Shown here: piece by piece, positions 29,212 to 40,300 of the stretch
Layout of the letters: each line of letters starts with the position of its first letter
How positions within the stretch are numbered: position 1 is the stretch's first letter
Source: CAYLHF01 sp964383365
GTDB taxonomy: Bacteria; Bacteroidota; Rhodothermia; Rhodothermales; UBA10348
DNA: 64,000 bases
Direction of reading: 5' to 3'
NCBI GenBank assembly: GCA_964383365.1
Contig: CAYLHF010000001.1
Coordinates: 77,513 to 141,512, forward strand
Notes under the pieces: generated by a model
Told to the model about the DNA's origin: nothing
Seen by the model: only the letters and a program-made list of their open reading frames with translations
The model's database searches: none
Made by a program: the position numbers and the translations under genes

Positions 29212-31329
29212 CTAATTAATCCTGTGCATGGAACGGACCTCTTTGAATTCGCCCGCTTTCAATACGTAATAGTAGACGCCGCTGGCCAGGTCTCCTGAAC
29301 CCACGCGCGCCTCATGAAAACCCGTTTCTTCGAATCGATCGACCAGCACGGAGACACGGCGACCTAACAGATCGAACAGTTCCAGTTGAACATGGCTGTC
29401 TTTCGCGAGACCGTACCGAATCGTCGTCGACCCCCTGAAAGGATTTGGATAGTTCTGAGCGAGCGAGAAAGTCTCGGGTAACTCTCCCGATTCGGGTTCG
29501 AATTGAAGCATCACCTGACGGAGCGACATGTCCGCACTGAATGGCAGACTGGATTCGATCCGCTCGGCTCCCTCCAGCGCGAAATAAAGTCCCTCTCCGT
29601 CGAGGGCTCCGTCGATCCGATCTGATGTCAGATCATCTCCGTACACCGAGACAGCCGATACCTGAGCATCCGGCCCGACCCGGCCAGCCCCGACAACCAG
29701 ACCACTCCCGGTCTCAACCCGCAACCAGGATCCTTCTGTTACCGGCATCCCGTCCAGAAATGCGAAGCCACCTACGAACATGAACCTGTTCGTCGCTGTC
29801 ACGACCGGACCGGCTGCCCGGTCGACAGACAAGGCCAGTTCCGGGCGGGGTTTCCTCGATGATTTGACGGATCCGCGTTTTCCCGAAGCCGACGGGAAAG
29901 CAAAGCCCGACGCGGCCGCTGAGAGCTTCACCCAGTATCCCTGACCCTTCTGGAGGGTTGAGAGTGTATTCAGGAAGGACAGGCCAGTAGGATCGAAAAA
30001 CTGCGCCTGAGATTTAAATGTCGTTACGAACTGCAGTTTATTCTGCGTGATTAGCGTGGCAAAGACGGAAGCTGGTGCCTGAACCGTGTTCGGCCAATAT
30101 CCGATCAGGTTCCATCCGGCCGTCAAATTGAGAGTCTGCGCGTTTGGAACAGGTGTCCCCGTCACGGTCACGTTGGCGGCGCTCGCTGTCTTCACCCAGT
30201 ATCCCTTTCCGAGTTCGATGGCCGAGAGGGTATTGAGGAATGACAATCCATTTGGATCGAAGAAGCGAGCCTGACCGTCAAATCCCGTCACATACTTCAG
30301 ATTGACGCCCAATCCACCGAATACCGCAGTCGGAGTGTTCGTTCCGGGTGTCACGTTCAGTGAAATCAGATTCCATCCCGCGTCCAGGGAGAGCACCTGC
30401 TGGGCATCGGATCCGGTCAGCGTAGTCGGACTCACGATGGAACCGAGAGTTGTGTTTCCCGAAAACGTTATCGATTCAATCACATTTACGGTCGCATCCT
30501 TCGCCGCGTCATACGCCTGAAATGTGATCGCCTCCGTACTTCCGGTCGCAGCGTAGATTGTCATGAAGAACAACTTCTGCCCGGCAATATCTACCGGTAG
30601 TGCGACTCCCCGAAGCTGCGTTCCCGAGAACGCCGCGATCACATTGTTGGCATTCGTCGAGAAGGCACCCCCGAGCTTCAGTTTTCCGGTCAGCGTCAGC
30701 GAAGACGCAAAAGAAGCAGGGTTGACCGACCAGGATGGTGCTCCTGCTGGAAGAGCGGCGGCTGTCGCGGGCCCGGTCGACAGACTGCCGTACGCTGTAG
30801 TGGCATCCGATTGGTATTGTTGGGCCGTCATCAATCCTGATTCGAACGAAAGACTGGCCGCTGACCCGTTTCCCGTCATCGCGATCTGAACGTGCAATAA
30901 TTGCGTGGGTACGGCACTCAGCATCGTTCCGTTAGCGGGATTGGCACGGTCCAGATACTCGATGGAAATCGCCAGGCGATTTACGGCGTTGTCGTGGAGC
31001 TGCACGCGATAGAGGACCGCATTGGAAACAGGCGAAGACGGCGTTACGGTTACCTTCCCGCCAGCCACGACCTGGCTCCCGAACGTCTGTGAATCATAAT
31101 TCACGTAGAACTGAAGATCCCCGATTCTGGAGCCAGCAGCCGTTCCGGCAGCGAGCACATCGAACGTGTAGTTCGCCCCGTTCACCTGTTGATTGGCGAA
31201 CACGACGGCCATGCCCGTCTGTGCCAACGACCGGGTAGAGCCCAGGACCCCGGCACAGACCAGGACGAGCAGGCATTTTGATATGTGATTTCTGAAAATC
31301 AATTCCACATTGAATCGATACGGTGGCAA
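29212..31329 (-). CDS. Secreted protein with cohesin-like domain, novel repeat, paired GWNLI modules and sorting domain
   Basis: A 705-residue protein. The start is uncertain (TTG 31329 or GTG 31308); both keep the signal peptide (CLLVLVCAGVLGSTRSLAQ). The N-terminal domain (about 38-185, MAVVFANQQVNG, RIGDLQFYVNYD, FESGL) resembles a cohesin fold. One copy of the operon's ~110-residue repeat follows (SWSVNPASFASSL, VIAAFSGTQLRGVA, FFMTIYA), then two GWNLI...GKGYWVK modules, a linker rich in basic residues, a beta domain and a sorting tail (AQNYPNPFRGSTTIRYG). It lies 30 bp after the giant gene and 8 bp before the FN3 gene. Confidence 0.85.
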   Translation of the reverse strand: MPPYRFNVELIFRNHISKCLLVLVCAGVLGSTRSLAQTGMAVVFANQQVNGANYTFDVLAAGTAAGSRIGDLQFYVNYDSQTFGSQVVAGGKVTVTPSSPVSNAVLYRVQLHDNAVNRLAISIEYLDRANPANGTMLSAVPTQLLHVQIAMTGNGSAASLSFESGLMTAQQYQSDATTAYGSLSTGPATAAALPAGAPSWSVNPASFASSLTLTGKLKLGGAFSTNANNVIAAFSGTQLRGVALPVDIAGQKLFFMTIYAATGSTEAITFQAYDAAKDATVNVIESITFSGNTTLGSIVSPTTLTGSDAQQVLSLDAGWNLISLNVTPGTNTPTAVFGGLGVNLKYVTGFDGQARFFDPNGLSFLNTLSAIELGKGYWVKTASAANVTVTGTPVPNAQTLNLTAGWNLIGYWPNTVQAPASVFATLITQNKLQFVTTFKSQAQFFDPTGLSFLNTLSTLQKGQGYWVKLSAAASGFAFPSASGKRGSVKSSRKPRPELALSVDRAAGPVVTATNRFMFVGGFAFLDGMPVTEGSWLRVETGSGLVVGAGRVGPDAQVSAVSVYGDDLTSDRIDGALDGEGLYFALEGAERIESSLPFSADMSLRQVMLQFEPESGELPETFSLAQNYPNPFRGSTTIRYGLAKDSHVQLELFDLLGRRVSVLVDRFEETGFHEARVGSGDLASGVYYYVLKAGEFKEVRSMHRIN

Positions 31330-31359
31330 CGATGGATGAACGTCAATCGTACGTCTGGT

Positions 31360-34300
31360 CTACCGTAGCAGCACCATCACTTTGGTCTCTGAGAACGAAC
31401 CGGCCTCAAGCCGATACGCATAGGTGCCGGGTGCAAATCGATTCCCGTCGAAGACGGCTTCATATCGGCCCGCGGACTGATTCTTTTCGACCAACCGCGC
31501 GATTTCCCTTCCGAGCAGGTCGTAGATCGTGATCCGGACCGTCGTAGTCGACGGAAGCGCGTATCGAATATGTGTTACCTGCGAGAACGGATTGGGATAA
31601 TTCTGCTCCAAACCGAATTCCACGGGCAATTCCCCTTCGTCTTCCGTAGCCGTCGCTGTCTGAATGCTCGCGTGTATGACGGTCGGAGCCTGAACGGTTC
31701 CGGTGACGCTGTTAGCACCGAATACCAAATGATCCGGGCTCTCGATCGTGCTGTTGGAATTGGGGTCAAAGATCTTCAGACTCAGCTCTTCTCCATCTTC
31801 ATTACCGTACACAACGACGAATGAGATGTATCGATCGAGCGTGGCCACGTACTGGAACGTTCCCAGCCCTCGACACTCGGTCACACCGTTAGCCGATCCG
31901 AATACGCCGATTTCGAAGTCCTGACCCCTCACTTCCTGCCCATCGATCGATATGACGGCAGTGAGCGAGAGTGTATTCTGATACCGCGTCGGATCCAGGG
32001 CACAATCGAGGCTTGATATCCCCGACATTTTGCCCGGAATGATCGACGTTTTCGCATCGCTGTCGATGGTCGACCCGGTGGTCGAAACCGAGCTACGCTT
32101 CGCGGTGATGCGTTCTCCACGGGAGGTCTCATCGGTGATTTCCGAGTCGTCAAGATGCGGGGCTGTTACGGGTGTCGCTGGATACGTAATCCGACCACCG
32201 GAAGCGACTCGTATCAGGTATCCCAATCCGGGATTCATCTCCGTCAGCGAGCCGATCCAACCCACACCCTGTACAAACTGGGCGAACGCAAACTGACTCT
32301 TGATGATATCGTTCGTTGACGGCCGAAGCGTTCCGAGTGCCTGGTCGATCGGGATGTTCACCTGCGGTAAGTATCCTATCCAGTTCCATCCCGGCACGAC
32401 ATCCAGCGGGGTCGTAGCGGTATTCACTTCCGCGCCGACTACGCTCAACGTATGGGACTGATTGAGCCTGATCAGGTAGGCTTTTCTCGGATCCAGAGAA
32501 CTCAGCGTTCCGACCCATCCGAGTGTCGGTTCGAACAGACTGAACTGGGTCTGATTCTTGATTATATCATCCCCAACGACGGGTGTGCCGGTGAACACGG
32601 CCGTCAGCGACGGATCCTGTGGAACACGGTTTACCGAGAACCACGTCCATCCCGAACTGAGCGGAACCGTTCCGGGCGCAACGGCAGGAGGAGGTGCCTG
32701 GAGCGTTATCGGCTGTACCGGTGTTCCGTGTACGGCAGTCGGATCGAATGCCAGATTAAGGTTCGTCTCCTTGAACACGGTACACGTGCTCTTATCCCAC
32801 ACCTGGAACGTTACCTGCTCCCCGGAGGAGGCATTACTGTATATCACCAGACTGACCCGGTTCCCATCGAAGACAGTGTCGTTGTTGGCATCGATTGGTA
32901 CGATCGGGGCGACTCCCCGGAGTTGGCCATTTACGAAAGCACCCACCAGGTCGTTGGCATCTTTGGATACCGATCCCGAGATAACGAGTTGCGCTGTCAG
33001 CGTCATATTGCTCTGGAAGTTGGACGGTACGACGTTCCAGACCGGAGCGATACATTCGTCGAAAATATTGACCGTCACCGTCAGTTCCGACGTATCCCCG
33101 TCACTGTTCGTCGCGGTAACCGTAGCCTGATGCGTTCCTACCGACAGGACGTCCAGTACCGTGAAGCCCACCGTCGATGTCGTCGCACCGGGAATCGTCC
33201 CCTGTGTCAGGTTTGGAACGAGCCAGGCAGGCTGCCCGGTCAGCGTGAACGTGACCGGACCGGTCGTCTTCCCGTTCGATAAAGAGGCTTCAAATGCCGC
33301 CGATGCGCCCAGCGCCACCGTCATGTTGACCGTTGTTGGCGTCCATGTGAAGGCCGACCGACGAACGTCAAATTCCCAGGTCCTGGCTGCCGCCATGGGG
33401 TTGCCGATCATGTCCGTCCAGTTCTCCACGGAAACCCGTAACCTCTTGCCTTCCAAAGTAGTCCACGCGTTCACGTCCCGAGGCGTTATGACGACTCTCC
33501 GGGCATCGCAGACGGCCGTAATCGCGACGGTCTGATTGGTATCCAATCGTGTGAGCGTGGTATTTGGACTCTGGCCGTCGGTAATGATGGATGCGCAGGA
33601 GAGGTCTTCATCGAATGTGATCGAGATGTCGTCACCCAGCGCCAGGAAGGTATCCGCCGGTTCAGGTGTCCCGAGCACTTCCGGCAATTTGGTATCCACC
33701 GTTCCAGGCACGGTCAGAGAAACATTCCGCCCGGAATCACAGACTGTGAAAGCCCGAAGTTCATACTGTCCATCCACTCCCGGGAACGTCCATTGTCCAG
33801 TGTAGGACGTCGCGTTCGCTCCGCCCTGTGCGATCACGTCTGCCCGTGTCGTTGTGAATGCCGGAAGCCACGTCGACGTACCTACTTTTCGGTATTCGAG
33901 TCCGATCGACTGCACGCCGGCACTCACATCGGAGGCTGCCAACGTGAATTCATCCAGTGTGATCTCCATCGGCTGAGCGGCCGTTACCCGCGTCAGCGTC
34001 CAGTTCTCCTTCGGACGGAAAATATGTATCCCCGAGCACGGCGCCGTGTATCTGACACTCACATGCGTCGTGTCTGCCGTGTTTGGACGACCTCGCGCCA
34101 GATTTCCTTCTTCACAAATCGGGTACATCACGAGACCCAGGTTGTCGTAATTGAACCGGGTCGGCCCTCGTCTGACGGCGAGTTCGAGTTCCTGCGTCTG
34201 CTGCGGAGCGATGAAGAAATCCAGTGCATTGCTCCCCGTACTGAGCACCTTTCCACCCGCTTCGAAGATGGCCCCACCGGGGTTCGCCGTCTGCAAGACA

Positions 34301-37300
34301 CCGAGCCGGTAGTTTCGCTCCTCCGAGGTTGCGGATTGATTGCCCAGAGACACCGTGAACAGCGCTGGAGCGTTCGGATCCACGCCGAACTGTTGCGGAG
34401 GGTTGATCGAGAGAACCGGTATATCTCTCGGCGCCGTCCTCGGTTGTAACCCCGTCGCCGAGGCGCCGGGAGCAACGACCAACGGCGTACCCATCCAGGG
34501 CTCATACGGACACGAACTCCGGCCTGCTTTTACGTCGAAAACGGGCGTGCTGAATACCGGATCCTTGAGCGCATCGAAGGAATAGTTGTCCCCTACATCG
34601 TCATCCCATAGCGTATAGCCATATGACGTTCCGTTTTCTGTGGTATGCTCAAATGCAAGCGAAATCTTGGCGTCAAGATCTGCGAACACTTTTCCTTGAA
34701 CGCCCGACCCTGCGGCGTCGGCACTGATCTCAACAAAAGCTCCTACGTTTACACCGATCGTTGTCTGTATACCGACGAAGCTGTCAAGCTCGTCTCCTCT
34801 CTCGAACGTAAAGTTTGTTCCGGCGCTGTAAGAGATATTTCGGGTGTTGTCTTTGAACGGATCGAGTGAACTGGGATCCGTCGGCAGGCCATATGTATTC
34901 AGCATATGATTCCAGTTATCAATCGCCTCCTGGAACTCGTTCCTCTTGCTAACCGATGTCGCGTTTGCCTTGAGTTGTTCCAGTTCCGGCACCATCACAT
35001 TCTGAATATGGTCCCGGGTGAACATGAATGCTGTATCCAACTCCGGACCGACGGCAAGGGCATCATCCACCGTGAGTTTACATTCGTTCACTGTCACTCG
35101 ATCTGACTTCGCAAACGTGAAGTTGATACCTGTGCCCACGAATAAGTCAGCTGACGGACCAAAGAAATCCTCATCATCGGATGTACTAATCTCCTCATCG
35201 GTCCAGCCGCATATGTTGACACCGCCGTTGATTGCCGTTTCAAGAGAAAAGCCCGCATGGACGCCCAATGTATTTTTCTGCTTCAAGACGGCAGACGCTT
35301 CGCCTCCAAACGTGACCCCGAGGTCCACCTCTGCTCCTGCAGAAAACTCGGCTTCCACACCTCCGCTAATTGTCAAATCAATCCCTGCGGAGAAACTGTT
35401 GCAAAACTTGGAGCCTTTCTGGATGAAGGAAAACGACTGGTCTCCCGGCGGATCATGGAGGACCCACATGGGGATTTTGGTCTTCGCTTTGGTAGCGAAC
35501 TGTCCACCCGGTCTGGGACGAACACCCTGAACGATTGCCCAACTGGTGGCGTCTGCCTTCCTTCCGTCAACGTCGGCAACGGCCGTTACGAACTTCTGAT
35601 ACGAACGCTCGACGCCATCCACGACGCGACCGGCGAGTACATTGGGCTGTCCAACGAACAGAGTAGTATCCACTTTTCCTCCTGCAGCAGAATCGATCGC
35701 CAATACAAGAGGCGTACTTTGCTGATCGGTAATCTCACTGAAGAGCGTGACGGTGGCGGAATCGACCGGACACGTACTTCCCCCTCCCAGATCTTCGACG
35801 ACGCTCACTTCGAGATTGATCTTATCCCCTTTTGCCAGAACCGGAATATTGTCCGGTACATCTGCCGTATTGCACATCGACGCCGGAAGTCCCGCGATGG
35901 TCACCTGAAGCGGTGGACGGTAGATGAAATCCTGACTCAGATCTCCAGTCGTGAGATCGACTGCAAAAAGTCCTCGATCCTGAAAAAACTTTTCAATGTC
36001 TACACGGCGCACAGGGTCAGCGTTGGCTACACTGAGGATCTCAGCCGAATATTCCATCGGAGGCAAATCTGTCGTAAAATGTCCATTAGCGTCCGTGGTA
36101 ACGTCGCGCGTAAGACAACCATTTGTTGCGCGCAGACGGACCTGGGCGACACCTATGGGAATTCGGCACATGCCGGATCCCACGACATCACCGGTCAGGG
36201 TATGCACCGTCTGGTCAACAAAATTTTGATCGAATACGTCAGCCGTGAGGTCGAGTGAAATAAATGGAGGCGAAAAAACGCGGTCCGGATTAGAAGGGAT
36301 CTTGGGAAGAATCGTGGCGGATCCCGGATCGATAGCTGCGGCAAAGGCACCGTCTCCATCAGTTTGGACCTGACCCGCCCCCGAGTTTACGTCGATTACA
36401 ACCCCCTCCACAGGACAAATCGTACCGTCAAACTGAATTTTCCCGGCGACGGTATACCGTGTCAGGTCGACGAACTGCACTTCATTTTGAACGGGATTCT
36501 GGCGGCTGAGCGTGATAATCTTTTTGGAAGGTGCAAACGTTCGAACCAATTGGCCGGGATCTGCAGGAATCAGATTGAATTCTGTGCTCTCCCCATATCT
36601 GATTCCTGAGAATCGGTAGTCCCCGGAAGCGTCAGACAGATCGCACGATTTCATGGGGGCACCTGGGCGGGCAGGCGCTACGCCTGTCTTATGCCGTAGA
36701 TAGAACTGACCGGTCGCCGAAACATCGTTTGCGGAAGCCACTGCCATGAGCTCATCAAGTGACCAGTGGGCGAAAAGCCCGAGATCTGGCAGAGTTACAT
36801 CGATCGTCTCCGAGCGACGCGAGGCAATATCAGCGGCAGAGACGACATGATTCCAGATGCGGATTTCATCGACCTGACCGTTAAAGAAGTCTGATCCCAG
36901 CAAGGATCCAAAATAGAATGGACCGCTACCGAGATAATCGGTTGGACTGGTGTTGGATCCTGCTAGCGTTCCGTCGATGTAGGTCTTTCGCGTGTTTGAC
37001 GGTTCGTCATACGAGAAGGCATAATGATGCCAGGCACTGTCGGTCGGACCCGACACGTCCAGCGTATTATTCCAGAAGTCAAAACGCACCGTGCCCGGAC
37101 CAACCAGCCCCAGATTGAGACCGTGATTTGTTGACCCGGTTCCGTGGCTGAAGACGGTGCCGCTTGATCCGGCCGACTGTTTGGCCCAGAACTCGACAGT
37201 AAATGAATTGGGTATCTGAGTGGATTCGGACGAGACAGCCTGTCCGCCGATGCCATCCAGAATGACGGATCCATTCGGCGACGGCGTCATACAGACATTG

Positions 37301-40300
37301 ATATCAACGCTCGGTTGCCCCTGCCCGGCAAGCACCTTTCCGGAGATCGCTCCGTCAGGAGACCGCCATCCGAGGTCACATACCTTGACCGATACGTCCT
37401 CATATACAGCCTTAAGCGATTGGACACAGTATTCGGACACGTCTCCAGGATTAGCGTCTGCGTCTACGAAGCTGGTGATATCAGCTCCGGTTACACTGAT
37501 CAGGACGTTGTCCCGAAAGATCCGGAATCCGTCCTCATCGTCTGAATTATCCGTCCAACTGATTTCCACGCGATTTTCGAATTTCCCATCCGTAGCCAGT
37601 ACGTCCGAAGGTGCAGCCGGGAGAGTTTCCTTTACGAAGACCGCTCCACCCACATCAGTTCCTCCATTAGCACCTCCGGTTTCGACTACATCGCTCACCA
37701 GTATTGTACCTGAAGGGCCTATAAATACAGCATTGCCAAAATGGTCACTCCCCGGATTGAGCCCGTTTTGATATTCTCTTATCTCGTCGAACCCGCCCGT
37801 CCCCGGGTTTAGCTCGAAAAGATGGNNNNNNNNNNNNNNNNNNNNNNNNNNNNNNNNNNNNNNNNNNNNNNNNNNNNNNNNNNNNNNNNNNNNNNNNNNN
37901 NNNNNNNNNNNNNNNNNNNNNNNNNATATTCTCTTATCTCGTCGAACCCGCCCGTCCCCGGGTTTAGCTCGAAAAGATGGGTCGATTCGAATGAACCCAC
38001 AACAAATCGGCCGACTTGCATCGATACATCGAATCCGAAAGCCTGGCCTGATCGTGAATTCGCCGGCCATGTTTTCTGTTTGAATCCAAACCCCGATCCG
38101 GCCACTTTTTCAAAAAAGTAAACGGCACCCGAATCTGTCCCACCACTTGCCCCATCATCCAGTGGGGCACCAATAATAGCTGTGCCGTTGATCAGTGCTA
38201 CCGCGTCTCCGAAACTGGCCTGAGTACCGGCAGATGCCCCTGGCACGACGGTATCGAGAACCGTCCATGTACTTCCCGACCGCTGAAATATCCGAGCGTA
38301 ACCGTTCCCGGTGTTGAGAAAGTCGCTCTGTGGAGCGCCTACTATCGCAAAGTTATCAAAAATATCCACCGCATCGCCGAGTCGATCACCTGCGTTGTCC
38401 CCTGCTTGGGCCGCGGATAACGACCAAGTATCTCCACTTCGACTGTAGATGTACACACTCCCTGTCTGCAGTGTGCCGCAGGCGCTACTGCCGTCAAGAC
38501 GTGCACCTACCATCGTCCAGTTTCCATCGGTGGATACTGAGCCGCCGTACTCTGCGTTGGGGCATAGATTAGCGTGACGAAAAGTCTGCGTCTCAACCCA
38601 GCCGTCCGGGGTTCGCTTGAAGAAGTAAACACGCCCCAGACCACCTTCCTTCCCGGACGCTCCTATAACCGCCCACGAACTGGTCATGTCGATGGAGTGA
38701 CCGAATCGATCACCAGGACTTCCGTCGGAGGGGACCAATTTCGCTTTCTGTATCCATCCCGACGCAGCTCGCTCGAACACATAGACCGCACCGGTAAGGC
38801 TATTCTGCTCTTCGGTGGATACCATCATCTGATTTCCGGCGACGGCGATTGACTTCCCGAAACCGTCTCCCTGCTGTAAATCATCGGCAGCAATGCGGGT
38901 TGTCAGGCCCACGTAAGCCGTCGTCACTGGCGGTGCCGGGGATATCCCGGTATCACAGACCTGCGCGGACGTCATGTCGGTTCCGCTGTCGAAACTACCA
39001 TTGGAATTGGTGTCGACATAGGTGGCAACACAGTACGAGAATGTTGTACCCAGAGGCATAGGACCTTCGGAGAAAGAGACCGCGTTCGCGGGTTTCGTAG
39101 CCAATTGATTCCCATCTCTGAACACGACGAATCCGGATTCGACCGACGATCGATCCACCCAAGAAAAGGTTATTCGATCACTGTATCCGTCGGACGCGTC
39201 GGCCGTGCCCGGTGCGAGCAGCGTTGTTGATCCGGAATCGGTCGCTTTGTCGGAGGATCCGAGAGCATCGAAGGAGGCAATCCCATACGAGACGACCTGG
39301 CCGAAGAGCGGTGAGGAATCGGTAAACACGGTACGATTCTTAGGTACCGTGCCTATTTCGGTGTTATTTCGGAAGATCTTGTATCCGGTCTCGGCATTGG
39401 ATTTATCCTGCCACGTGATCGTAACCTGAGTCTCACTGACGCCGTCATCCGCAGATACCAACGCCGGCGGAAGGAGTCGGCGTCGACCGTTGTCGCGAAC
39501 GGCTTTGGAATGGCCATCGTCGTCATACGCAACAACCGAGTATTTGTAGAGCTGCGCAGGAATTCCTCCCTTGTCGGTGGCCTCGATCACGCTGGGTAAC
39601 GTGGTGGCTACCAGAACCGAATCCGCGGCAAGCGCACCCGTTGTCTCATTGGTAACGGTTCGTCGGTAGATTCTGTATCCACGCTCGATTTTAGAGTTGT
39701 CAACCCACGTGAGATCAACCCGGTTCTCAAACTTGCTGTCCGTCGCCGTCACTTGCGTCGGCAGAATGAACGAACGTTTCCCTTTATCACAAGCCTTTGG
39801 CGATTCCAATCCCTCTGCAGAGACCGAAGAAACACAGTAATTGATGTCCACGTCGGATGGTCGCTTTGTATCTGTGTACGTCAGCGTCGATGCGGGGAGC
39901 GTTTGAATCAGAGCGCCGTCCCGATACACCTTGAACACGGCCGTGCGAGTGGATGGATCGGTCCATGTGATGTCGATCTTGTCCTCGAACGTACCGTCCG
40001 TCGCGGCTACATTTTCCGGGGTAACGGTCGCCGATCGCCGTCCATTGTCGCAGACAAGGGCCGTTTCGACTCCTTTGTCGGTGAACGTACTCACGCAATA
40101 CGATGCCAGTACACTGAGCGGTGCAGAAACGTCGACAAATGAATCGGTGTCTGGACCCGTCTGGCTGAGCAGGTTTTGAACACCGGGGATGAGGACGGGG
40201 CCCCCGGAGACATCGACTCCGGTAGTACCCACGGTGTTTATGATATCATTGAATCCTGCGGTGCCAACGGCCTTGTCCGAAAACGTATCGAACCCGAGAG

